64,000 nucleotides of DNA from Streptomyces nymphaeiformis. GTDB taxonomy: Bacteria > Actinomycetota > Actinomycetes > Streptomycetales > Streptomycetaceae. Positions 1 to 7,987 of the stretch are shown here, piece by piece. The notes beneath the pieces were generated by a model. That model searched no databases and had not been told where the DNA came from. It worked only from the letters and a program-made list of their open reading frames with translations. The position numbers and the translations under genes were made by a program. The stretch covers positions 62,001 through 126,000 of the forward strand of contig NZ_JACHJY010000007.1 of assembly GCF_014203895.1 (NCBI RefSeq), read 5' to 3'. Position 1 is the stretch's first letter; each line of letters begins with the position of its first letter.

Positions 1-1428
1 CTCGCCTTCTGCGGCACGGTCGTCGCCGTCATGCAGACCCTCGTCGTACCGCTGCTGCCGCACGTGCCCGAGCTGACCGGGGCGAGCGTGGGTGCGGCGG
101 GCTGGCTCGTGACCGTCACCCTCCTCACCGGCGCGGTGTTCACTCCGGTGCTCGGCCGGGTCGGCGACCTGTACGGCAAGCGGCGGGTGCTCCTCGCGTC
201 GCTCGGGGTGCTCACCCTCGGTTCCCTGCTCTGCGCGGTCAGCTCCGACATCGGCGTACTGATCACCGGCCGGGCCCTCCAGGGCGCGGCTCTCGCGGTG
301 ATCCCGCTCGGCATCAGCATCATCCGCGACGAGCTGCCCGCCGAGCGCGTACTGCCGTCGATCGCGCTCATGAGCTCCTCGCTCGGCATCGGCGCGGCGA
401 TCGGACTGCCCCTGGCCGCCGTCGTGACGGAGAACTTCGACTGGCACACCATGTTCTGGGCGTCCGCCGCACTCGGGATGCTCGATCTCCTGCTGGTGCT
501 GTGGATCGTGCCGGAGTCGGCCGTGCGCTCCCGGGGACGCTTCGACGTGCCCGGGACGCTGGGCCTCGCCGTCGTGCTGGTCGGCGTGCTCCTGACGATC
601 ACCCAGGGTTCCGACTGGGGCTGGACCTCCGCGCTGACGCTCGGCCTCCTCGGCGCCTCGGTGGCCGTCGGCCTGCTCTGGGGCTGGTACGAGCTGCGTA
701 CCCCGTCGCCGATCATGGACCTGAGGGTGTCCGCCCGGCCCGCCGTGCTGCTGACCAACGTCGCGGCCCTGTTCATCGGCTTCTCGTTCTACGCCAACTC
801 CCTGGTCACCGCCCAGCTCGTGCAGGAGCCCACGAGCACCGGTTACGGCCTCGGCGCGTCCATCGTCGTCAGCGGACTCTGCCTGCTGCCCGGCGGACTC
901 GCGATGGTGGCCCTCTCTCCGCTGTCGGCGCGGATATCCGCCACGTACGGCCCCCGCACCGCGCTCGCCGTCGCGGCGGTCGTCATGGCCCTGGGCTACG
1001 TGGTGCGCTTCTTCACCAGTCACAGCCTCTGGCTCATCGTCGCCGGCGCCACCGTGGTCGCCTGCGGCACCGCCATCGCGTACTCCGCGCTGCCCGCCCT
1101 CGTCATGCGGGCCGTGCCGGTGAGCGAGACCGCGTCGGCGAACGGCCTCAACACCCTGATGCGTTCCGTGGGCCAGGCCTGCTGCAGCGCCGTGGTGATC
1201 GCCGTACTGGCCCGGATCACCTTCGTGGTCGACGGCCGCACCGCTCCGACGCTCCACGCCTATCTGCTGGTCTTCCTGATCGCCGCCGGGGCGGCTCTCG
1301 CCGCCCTCGTCGCCACCCTCCTCCTGCCGTCCGACCGGCCGGGCCGGGACGCCGCGAGCGACGGGGCACGGTCGGGCGGTACGGTCACGGCGTCACCGCA
1401 CACCAGCGCCGCCCGAGGGAACGCATGA
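1..1428 (+). CDS. MFS drug-type exporter (partial, 5' end outside window)
   Basis: Hydrophobic 12-14-helix permease of the DHA2-like major facilitator family, expected to export drugs or metabolites by proton antiport at the membrane. The frame is open to base 1 (codons precede the ATG at 31), so the N-terminus lies outside the window. The MFS loop motif GRVGDLYGKRR is visible after the second helix, and a polar Ala/Ser-rich tail follows the last helix. The stop overlaps the start of the next gene (ATGA), so it forms a translationally coupled pair with a TetR regulator that probably controls it. The substrate cannot be read from sequence. Confidence 0.93.
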   Translation, partial: LAFCGTVVAVMQTLVVPLLPHVPELTGASVGAAGWLVTVTLLTGAVFTPVLGRVGDLYGKRRVLLASLGVLTLGSLLCAVSSDIGVLITGRALQGAALAVIPLGISIIRDELPAERVLPSIALMSSSLGIGAAIGLPLAAVVTENFDWHTMFWASAALGMLDLLLVLWIVPESAVRSRGRFDVPGTLGLAVVLVGVLLTITQGSDWGWTSALTLGLLGASVAVGLLWGWYELRTPSPIMDLRVSARPAVLLTNVAALFIGFSFYANSLVTAQLVQEPTSTGYGLGASIVVSGLCLLPGGLAMVALSPLSARISATYGPRTALAVAAVVMALGYVVRFFTSHSLWLIVAGATVVACGTAIAYSALPALVMRAVPVSETASANGLNTLMRSVGQACCSAVVIAVLARITFVVDGRTAPTLHAYLLVFLIAAGAALAALVATLLLPSDRPGRDAASDGARSGGTVTASPHTSAARGNA

Positions 1429-2111
1429 GCACCGCCGAAGAACCCACCCCCCAGACTTCCCTGGCCACGGCCCACGCGGATCGAACCGTCCGTGAGGAGG
1501 CCGGGAACTCCCCCGCGGACGGAACGGACGGAACGGAGGGAATGGAGGGAACGGAAGGAGGGGAAGCGGGTCCTGAGACCGGACGCGAGGCCATCATCCG
1601 CGCCGCACGGCGGGCGTTCACGCTCAGGCCGTACGCCGAGGTCACCATGCGCGGCATCGCCGCGGCGGCCGGGGTCAGCCCGTCCTTGATCGTCAAGCGC
1701 TTCGGCAGCAAGGAGGCGCTGTTCAACACGGTCGTCGACTTCCGCCCGGCCGCCGACGAGCTCTTCAGCGCCCCGCTCGACGACCTCGGCCGGCACCTCG
1801 TCCTGACCATGGTCGACCTCCGCGACCGGCTCCGCGGCGACCCGCTCCTGCGCGTGGTCTTCTCCCTCGGCATCGAGGACGAACGCACCCTGTTGCGCGC
1901 CCGCTTCCGCGAGCAGGTCACCGATCGCCTTGCCGAAGTCCTCACCGGCCCCGAAGCCCGGCTGCGCGCCGAGCTCGTCTCCGGCCAGCTCCTGGGCCTC
2001 GGCGCCACCCTGAGTCTCCATCGCCCCGACGGCGCCACCGCCCACACCACCGCCGAACGGCTCGCGGACCTCTACGCCCCCGGCATCCAGCACCTCGTCG
2101 ACGGGGGCTGA
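1425..2111 (+). CDS. TetR-family transcriptional regulator
   Basis: 228 residues. The start ATG overlaps the exporter stop by 4 nt. A long disordered N-terminus (about residues 1-55) precedes the helix-turn-helix (AAAAGVSPSLIVKRFGSKEALF), whose turn and recognition helix match TetR proteins. The C-terminal half is the helical ligand-binding/dimer domain. Its linker is encoded by a 9-bp tandem microrepeat giving Gly-Thr/Met-Glu triplets. Context suggests it represses the upstream exporter operon; the ligand is unknown. Confidence 0.92.
   Translation: MSTAEEPTPQTSLATAHADRTVREEAGNSPADGTDGTEGMEGTEGGEAGPETGREAIIRAARRAFTLRPYAEVTMRGIAAAAGVSPSLIVKRFGSKEALFNTVVDFRPAADELFSAPLDDLGRHLVLTMVDLRDRLRGDPLLRVVFSLGIEDERTLLRARFREQVTDRLAEVLTGPEARLRAELVSGQLLGLGATLSLHRPDGATAHTTAERLADLYAPGIQHLVDGG
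1521..1556 (+). repeat. 9-bp tandem repeat x4 inside TetR linker
   Basis: Four consecutive 9-bp units of the form GGAAyGGAs encode a Gly-Thr-Asp/Glu-type linker (GTDGTEGMEGTE). The unit is in frame, so copy-number change would alter linker length without a frameshift. Confidence 0.85.
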
Positions 2112-2129
2112 GCAGCCCCGAGGAGCTGC

Positions 2130-2744
2130 TCAGCTCCTGATGTCGGACGGCTCGGGGACGGCGAGTGCGGCCAGGTGTGCCGCATAGGCGTCGAGGGCCG
2201 CCAGTGCCTGGGCGTCGTCGCGGTCGATCAGCCAGTTGAGGGTGAGGCCGTCCAGGAGGTTGAGGCCGTAGCGGGCGAGGACGGGGATCTCCGTGGTCCA
2301 GCGGATGCCGGCGAGGCGGGCGACGGACTCCAGGTGGTCGATGTTGGCCTGGAGGTAGTGCTGGTACTGGCGGCGGGCGACGTCCGCGAGGCCCGGCTCG
2401 CGCAGCGCGTACTGGGTGAGCTCGTAGGTGAGCTGGTGCTCGTCGGGGCGTTCGCGGATCCCGTCCCAGTACGCGTGCAGGGTGGCGCGGATGACGTCGG
2501 GCGCGGAGGCGCCGTCGGCGAGAGGCGCGGGAGGGAAGGCCAGCGAGCGGAGCATGATCCGTTCGATCACGCCGTGCAGGAGTTCCTGCTTCGAGCGGAA
2601 GCAGTAGTGGAAGGCTCCCAGGGGGGCGCCCGCCTCGCCGACGATCGCTCGGGTGGTGGCCTTGGCGACGCCGTCGCGGATCATGACGCGGATGGCCGCC
2701 TCGACCAGCTGTTCGCGGCGTTCGTCGGCCGACTGGCGGGCCAT
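2130..2744 (-). CDS. TetR-family transcriptional regulator
   Basis: 204 residues starting MARQSADERREQLVEAA. The N-terminal helix-turn-helix reads TTRAIVGEAGAPLGAFHYCF followed by RSKQELL, a canonical TetR motif. The rest is helical, with a C-terminal domain of the TetR_C_6 type (inference). The gene lies 62 bp downstream of the PLP enzyme on the same strand and is probably co-transcribed with it; it ends 18 bp from the convergent TetR gene. It may autoregulate this two-gene unit. Confidence 0.92.
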   Translation of the reverse strand: MARQSADERREQLVEAAIRVMIRDGVAKATTRAIVGEAGAPLGAFHYCFRSKQELLHGVIERIMLRSLAFPPAPLADGASAPDVIRATLHAYWDGIRERPDEHQLTYELTQYALREPGLADVARRQYQHYLQANIDHLESVARLAGIRWTTEIPVLARYGLNLLDGLTLNWLIDRDDAQALAALDAYAAHLAALAVPEPSDIRS

Positions 2745-2806
2745 GTGTTCTCCCTGGGTGAGGTGTGGTGCGGCGGGCCCGGTCAACGTACCCCGGTGGC
2801 CCACGG

Positions 2807-4060
2807 CTACAGGAAGGCGTGGCCTTCGCCCCGGTAGGTCGGGACGGCGCCGACGATCCGGTCGCCTTCGACGAGGTGCAGCTCGTTCACCCGCTCGCAC
2901 AGTTCGCCGGCCTTGGCGTGCCGGAACCACACGCGGTCGCCGATCCGCAGGTCGTCCGCGGCGGCGCCGGCGAGCGGGGTCTGGACCTCGCCCGCGCCTT
3001 CGCGGGGCAGCAGTCGCAGCCCTGCCGGCCTGGCCGGCAGGGGCAGGCGGTCGGGGCCGCTCGGGCCGGAGGCCGTCCAGCCGCCTCCGAGGACGGTCAC
3101 ATGGCCCGGCGCGGGCCTGCGGACGACGTCCAGGACGAAGTGGGCGGCGGGCAGGGGGCTGAAGCGGCGGTAGTGGTCGAAGAGCCCGGGGGCGTACAGA
3201 CCGGAGCCTGCGCCGAGTTCGGTCACGGCCGGTTCGGCTGAGGTGGTCTCCAGGCTGCCCGTTCCGCCGCCGTTGACGAACTCCAGCGGTGCGAGGTCCC
3301 GTACGGCTCTGACCGCTGCGGCACGGCGCTCGCGCAGTTCGCGTACGGAGGCGCGCTGCACGAGCCGGACGGCCGCGCGGGCCAGGGCCGGGCCGGGCCG
3401 GGCGTCTCCGACGCCGGCGATCTGCCCCTCGTACGCCATGATGCCGACGAGCCGGAACCGCGGCCGGGCCAGCACGGCGAGGGCGAGGTCGCGGGCCTGC
3501 CGGGGCGCGTACAGCGGCGAGCGGCGCATCCCGAGGTGGAGACGGCCGCCGGCCAGGCGCAGGGAGGCGTCCAGGTCGAGGCAGACGCGCAGCGGCGGAC
3601 CGTCCGGGCCGACGGCGGCGGCGATGAACTCCAGGTGCTCCACCGAGTCGACCATGAGGGTCACGCGCGCCGCGAGCTGCTCGTCGCCGGCCAGGCGGTG
3701 CAGGGCGGGCAGGTCCGCCGTCGGGTAACCGACGAGCACGTCGTCGTGGTCCTCCGCCAGCCACAGCGCCTCGGGGAGGGTGAAGGCGAGGATTCCGGCA
3801 TAGCCGGGCAGGTCCAGGACGTCGTCGATCAGCCGGCGGCAGCGGAGTGACTTGCTGGCCAGGCGGATCGGTTTGCCGCCGGCGCGGCGGACCATCTGCG
3901 CGGCGTTGGCCCGCAGCGCCCCGAGGTCGACGACGGCGAACGGCGGCTGGAGACCGGCCGTGGCGCGCTGGAGGTCCGGGAAGCTCGCGGGCCGGGGCGC
4001 CGGGCGCGCGCCTGGGGCCGTGGAGCGGTTCGTGTCCGTGGCGGGGGTGGGACGTCCCAT
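2807..4060 (-). CDS. PLP fold-type III amino acid deaminase/aldolase (alanine racemase-like N-domain)
   Basis: 417 residues. An alanine-racemase-type TIM barrel carries the probable PLP lysine at K70 (RLASKSLRC). The C-terminal beta domain contains FRHAKAGELCERVNEL, whose His and Cys resemble the metal-binding pair of D-serine dehydratase / D-threonine aldolase enzymes. It should act in the cytoplasm on a D-amino or beta-hydroxy amino acid; the exact substrate is unknown. The start at 4060 is preceded by GAGAAAGG; the open frame extends 26 codons further upstream but without a better site. A TetR gene follows on the same strand. Confidence 0.85.
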   Translation of the reverse strand: MGRPTPATDTNRSTAPGARPAPRPASFPDLQRATAGLQPPFAVVDLGALRANAAQMVRRAGGKPIRLASKSLRCRRLIDDVLDLPGYAGILAFTLPEALWLAEDHDDVLVGYPTADLPALHRLAGDEQLAARVTLMVDSVEHLEFIAAAVGPDGPPLRVCLDLDASLRLAGGRLHLGMRRSPLYAPRQARDLALAVLARPRFRLVGIMAYEGQIAGVGDARPGPALARAAVRLVQRASVRELRERRAAAVRAVRDLAPLEFVNGGGTGSLETTSAEPAVTELGAGSGLYAPGLFDHYRRFSPLPAAHFVLDVVRRPAPGHVTVLGGGWTASGPSGPDRLPLPARPAGLRLLPREGAGEVQTPLAGAAADDLRIGDRVWFRHAKAGELCERVNELHLVEGDRIVGAVPTYRGEGHAFL

Positions 4061-4223
4061 GGCGTATGCCTTTCTCGGGCCGGGACCGGGACCTGCTCGG
4101 GTGGCGCTCACTTTCTCTTGGTCGGTTGTCCAGGTCAAGCGTCCGGACCCCTTGACTTGGTCAGCGGTCCAAGTTCAGTCTTCCGGGGACCGCGCGGCCT
4201 CGGCGAGCGCCGCCGTCGATTCG

Positions 4224-4250
4224 TCGAATCCGTCGAATCCGTCGAATCCG
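4224..4250 (+). repeat. 9-bp tandem repeat x3 upstream of lactone oxidase
   Basis: Three exact copies of TCGAATCCG, flanked by degenerate units (TCGATTCG before, TTCATTCCG after), lie in the 5' leader about 27 bp before the oxidase start. This is the same period as repeats in the TetR linker (1521) and near 50360. Confidence 0.85.
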
Positions 4251-4276
4251 TTCATTCCGTCGAGAGGACGTCCGGC

Positions 4277-5614
4277 ATGACCGAGGTGTGGCGCAACTGG
4301 TCGGGCAACGAAACGGCCCACCCCGTCCGGGTCCTGCGGCCGGAAAGTACGGCGGAGGTGGTCGCCGCCGTCGAGGGGGCGGTCCGGGACGGGCTGAGGG
4401 TCAAGGCGATCGGCTCCGGCCACTCGTTCAGCGGCGCCGCCGTCGCGTCCGGCGTCCAGCTGCGGCTGGACCGCCTGGCCGGTCTGCGCTCCGTGGACGC
4501 CGGGAGCGGGCTCGTCACGGTCGACGCCGGGATGCCGCTGTGGAGGCTGGGCCCGCTGCTCGCCTCCCACGGGCTCGCCATGGAGATCATGGGCGACATC
4601 GACCGGCAGACCGTCTCCGGGGCGATCTCGACCGGGACGCACGGCTCGGGGCTGCGCTTCGGCGGCATCGCCACCCAGGTCAGGGCGCTGAAGCTGGTCC
4701 TCGCCGACGGCTCGGTCGTGCGCTGCTCGGCCGACGAGCGGCCCGAGCTGTTCCGAGCCGCCCGGGTCGGCATCGGGGCGCTCGGCGTCGTCACCGAGGT
4801 CACGCTCCAGTGCGTCGAGCAGTTCGCCCTGCACGCCCGGGACACGGCGATGCCGATCGCCGAGGTCCTCGACCGGATCGACGAACTCACCAAGGACGAC
4901 GACCACTTCGAGTTCTTCTGGTTCCCGCACAGCGAGACCGCCCTGACCCGGCGCTTCGACAGGCTGCCGGCGACCGCGCCCCTGAAGCCGATCGGCGCCC
5001 TGTCCCGCCGCATCGACGAGACGGTCAGCGGCCTCGGGTTCGACGCCCTGTGCCGGCTCGGCACCGCGGTCCCGGCGCTGGTGCCGCCGATCGCCCGGTT
5101 CGCCGCGCGGGCGATGTCCGCGCGGGAGTTCACGGACCTCTCCCCCCGGGTCTTCGCCTCGCCCCGCGACGTACGGTTCCACGAGGGCGAGTTCGCGATC
5201 CCGCGCGAGCACGCCGTCGACGCGCTCCGTGAGCTCAAGCGGTGGATCGACACGACCGGCGAGCGCGTGTCCTTCCCGCTGGAGGTGCGGTTCGCGGCCC
5301 CCGACGACATCCCGCTGTCCACCGCGTACGGGCGGGAGAGCTGCTACATCGCCTTCCACCAGTACCACCGGATGCCGTACCGCCGTTACTTCGACGCGTG
5401 CGAGGAGATCCTCGGCTCCTACGGCGGCCGGCCGCACTGGGGCAAGATGCACACGCTCGACGCCCCGACCCTGCGGTCCCGCTACGAGCGCTTCGACGAG
5501 TTCGTCGCCCTGCGCGACGAACTCGACCCGACCGGCCTCTTCGCGAACCCCTACCTCGACCGTGTCCTGGGGCTCGCCCCCGAGGCCGTACCCGTCGCTC
5601 CGGAGGCGTCGTGA
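4277..5614 (+). CDS. FAD-linked D-arabinono-1,4-lactone oxidase family protein
   Basis: 445 residues, the usual size for aldonolactone oxidases. The N-terminal PCMH-type FAD-binding domain holds KAIGSGHSFSG and a later SGTHGSG-like segment (STGTHGSGL). The C-terminal ALO domain ends in PHWGKMHTLDA and LDPTGLFANPYL, a conserved signature of the family. It oxidises a sugar lactone or polyol with oxygen as acceptor; the native substrate is not determinable here. ATG 4277 is preceded by GAGAGGACG. It is divergent from the PLP enzyme and probably stands alone. Confidence 0.9.
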   Translation: MTEVWRNWSGNETAHPVRVLRPESTAEVVAAVEGAVRDGLRVKAIGSGHSFSGAAVASGVQLRLDRLAGLRSVDAGSGLVTVDAGMPLWRLGPLLASHGLAMEIMGDIDRQTVSGAISTGTHGSGLRFGGIATQVRALKLVLADGSVVRCSADERPELFRAARVGIGALGVVTEVTLQCVEQFALHARDTAMPIAEVLDRIDELTKDDDHFEFFWFPHSETALTRRFDRLPATAPLKPIGALSRRIDETVSGLGFDALCRLGTAVPALVPPIARFAARAMSAREFTDLSPRVFASPRDVRFHEGEFAIPREHAVDALRELKRWIDTTGERVSFPLEVRFAAPDDIPLSTAYGRESCYIAFHQYHRMPYRRYFDACEEILGSYGGRPHWGKMHTLDAPTLRSRYERFDEFVALRDELDPTGLFANPYLDRVLGLAPEAVPVAPEAS

Positions 5615-5657
5615 CCCTTCCCGCCGCCGTCCCGGGCTGAAGGCGGCGGCGTCCGGC

Positions 5658-7265
5658 TCACGGGGCGACGTACTCGACGGTCTGCATCATGCCGAGGTCT
5701 TCGTGGTGCAGTTGGTGGCAGTGGGCGATGGTGCGGCCGGTGAAGTCCTCGTACGCCACGAGGAAGGTGGCGCTCTCTCCGGGCCTGCCGCCGGCCAGGC
5801 CGATGGTGTCGTGCCAGATCGGCGGGTCGAGCCTCTCGCCGTTCCGGTGGGTGAGCAGGACCTGGTTGGTGTGCAGGTGGAAGGGGTGGCCGTGCGCCGG
5901 CAGGGTTTCGTCGGTGCGGACCGTCCATCGTTCGACGGTGCCGAGGCGCAGGGTGTGGTTGGTGTGGTCGGGGTCGAACAGGCCGTAGGCGGGGTCGCGG
6001 GTGAGGTCGCCGTGGGGATCGGCCGCGGGGGTCGCGTTCGTACCCAGGACGCGGAAGGCGTTGGGGAAGGCCCCGGGGAAGACGCCCGCGTCGGCGTGGA
6101 AGACCACCTCGCGGTCCGCGTCGGGGTGGGCGACGTCCCTCTCGTCGAGGAAGGGCCTGCCCGGCGGGAGCGACGCCGGCAGTTCCATCGGCGGCTCGAC
6201 GGGCTCTCCCGCGACCTCGATCGTCATCAGCGGGCCGGGCACCCCCTCGGCCCGTAGTGCGTACCGGCCGGGCGCTCCGCTCCGGATCAGGACGTCGGCG
6301 CGGTTGCCCATGGCCAGGCCCAGGAGGTTGAGGGCGACGGGCCTGTTGAAGGTGACGCCGTCCTGTGCGATCTGGTGCATCGGCAGGCCGCCGCGCTCTC
6401 CGACGAGCCGGAGCCGCAGGGCGGTGAACGCGGTCGCGGCGACCAGGCGCCACCGCTACACCTCGCCGGGGCGCAGCCGGAGGGTGGGGTTGACCGTCCC
6501 GTTGACGGTGAAGACGGAGGGGACGCCGGTCACCCAGCCGCCGGAGGTGAAGGCGGGGACCTTGCCGTCCTTGACCTTGAGTTCGTTGACGCACACGACG
6601 AGGTCGGCGGCCGCCCTGATCTCGGGGACCTCGTCGACGTCGCCCTCGACGACGATCACCCCGGCCATGCCGCCGACGATCTGTTCCGCGATGGCTCCGT
6701 GCAGGTGCGGGTGGTACCAGTAGGTCCCGGCGGGATGGTCGGCCGGCACGTGGACGGTCGACAGGTACCGCGGTTCCGCGGCACCGGCGGCGACCTCGTC
6801 CGCGGTGCGGGGCGCGAACTCGCGCAGCACGTTGTCGGCGCACCCGGACGGGGAGACGTGCATCCCGTGGGTGTGCAGGTTGAAGCTGTTGGGGTGGTGC
6901 GGCGTGTTGTGGCCGCCGGTGTGGGGCGGGTTGGGCGGAAGGCCGTTGACGTGCGTCAGCCGCAGGGTCTGCCCGCCGCGTACGCGCAGGGTCGGGCCCG
7001 GGATCGTCCCGTTGTAGGTGCGGGTGGTGATCCGCCCGTGGCCCGGCACGGAGACGTCCGTGAACCGTACGTCGAGCGTCTCCTCCACCACCGGCGACGC
7101 GAAGCCGGGCACCGGGCGTGCGGCCGATTCGGCGGGCTGCGGAAAGGGCGCCGTCGCAGCGGCCGCCGGCTGCCCGGCCAGGATTCCGCCGGGTGCGGCC
7201 GCGAGACCTGCGAGGGGGACGGCCTTCAGTAGCGATCGGCGGCTGATGCCGCTGCTTTCTCCCAT
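5658..7265 (-). pseudogene. Multicopper oxidase (bilirubin oxidase/CueO-like) interrupted by one in-frame amber codon
   Basis: The frame starting MGESSGISRRSLLKA (Tat signal, twin Arg) runs to 5658 in one phase but holds TAG at 6458-6456. Before the stop lie the first two copper motifs (NLHTHGMHV and YWYHPHLHG); after it lie the other two (HPFHLHTNQ and HCHQLHHEDLGMM). The residues around the stop read PGEV-stop-RWRLVAATAF, which matches the uninterrupted family pattern PGEVqRWRLV, so a CAG to TAG change is likely. Undisturbed it would be a 535-codon exported oxidase. Truncation at the stop would lose the type 1 copper site. It is otherwise intact, which favours a recent mutation or read error. 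Confidence 0.85.
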
Positions 7266-7360
7266 AGCGGGGCAATCTAGATCAACTCGGCCGGGGCGGT
7301 CCTGAGGGCACACCGTGAGGCGCTACGAGCCGTCGCATGCGGATGTCGAGCGACCTCGAC

Positions 7361-7422
7361 GGCGCGATCACGCGCCAGAACCCTCGACACGCGCGATTCG
7401 AGCGTCAGCACTCTTGATTCGA
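7361..7422. promoter_or_regulatory. Candidate operator region before Lrp gene
   Basis: Between the divergent multicopper oxidase and Lrp genes there is an inverted repeat GGCGCG-ATCA-CGCGCC (7361-7376) and two GATTCGA heptamers at 7395 and 7416, exactly 21 bp apart. Direct repeats at two helical turns suit an Lrp-type multimer. Binding is inferred only. Confidence 0.4.
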
Positions 7423-7493
7423 TCGCACGAGTCGGGCACTGTGACGGAAACAAGCACAACGCCTGCCGTTCGGGCAGCGGCGAGAGGTGTCTC

Positions 7494-7934
7494 ATGGACG
7501 AGATCGATCGGGCCATCCTGCGGGAGCTTCAGGTCGACGGGCGGATCCCCTATGCCGAACTGGGGCCGAAGGTGGGCTTGTCGCCCTCGGCCGCGAGGCT
7601 CCGGCTGCAGCGGATGATCGACGCCAAGGCCGTCCAGGTCGTCGGGGTGACCGATCCGATGACCATGGGCCAGCAGGCGATGGCGCTGCTCGGGCTGCGC
7701 GTCGACGGTGATCCCCGGGCGGTGGCCGACGAGCTGTCCCGGCACGACGAGGTCGTGTACACGGTTCTGACGTCCGGCGGCTTCGACCTGTTCGCGGAGG
7801 TCGTGTGCGCTCAGCCGCGTGATCTTCTGGACTTCATCAACGACGTCGTGCGGCCCGTCGAGGGCGTCGCCGCCGTGGAGAACTTCCCCTACTTCGCGAT
7901 CCACACCCACCGCTTCCTGTGGCACGTCGACTGA
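7494..7934 (+). CDS. Lrp/AsnC-family transcriptional regulator
   Basis: 146 residues. The N-terminal winged helix (IDRAILRELQVDGRIPYAEL then GLSPSAARLRLQRM) is followed by an RAM effector domain with LLGLRVDG and TSGGFDLFAEVV. GAGG precedes ATG 7494. It is 53 bp upstream of a large kinase/aminotransferase fusion on the same strand, so it is a likely local regulator of amino-compound catabolism; it is divergent from the multicopper oxidase. Confidence 0.95.
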   Translation: MDEIDRAILRELQVDGRIPYAELGPKVGLSPSAARLRLQRMIDAKAVQVVGVTDPMTMGQQAMALLGLRVDGDPRAVADELSRHDEVVYTVLTSGGFDLFAEVVCAQPRDLLDFINDVVRPVEGVAAVENFPYFAIHTHRFLWHVD

Positions 7935-7987
7935 GCGCGCCGAAGCCGTCCCAGCCCAGCCGTCCCGTACCAGCCGAGGAACCCCGA

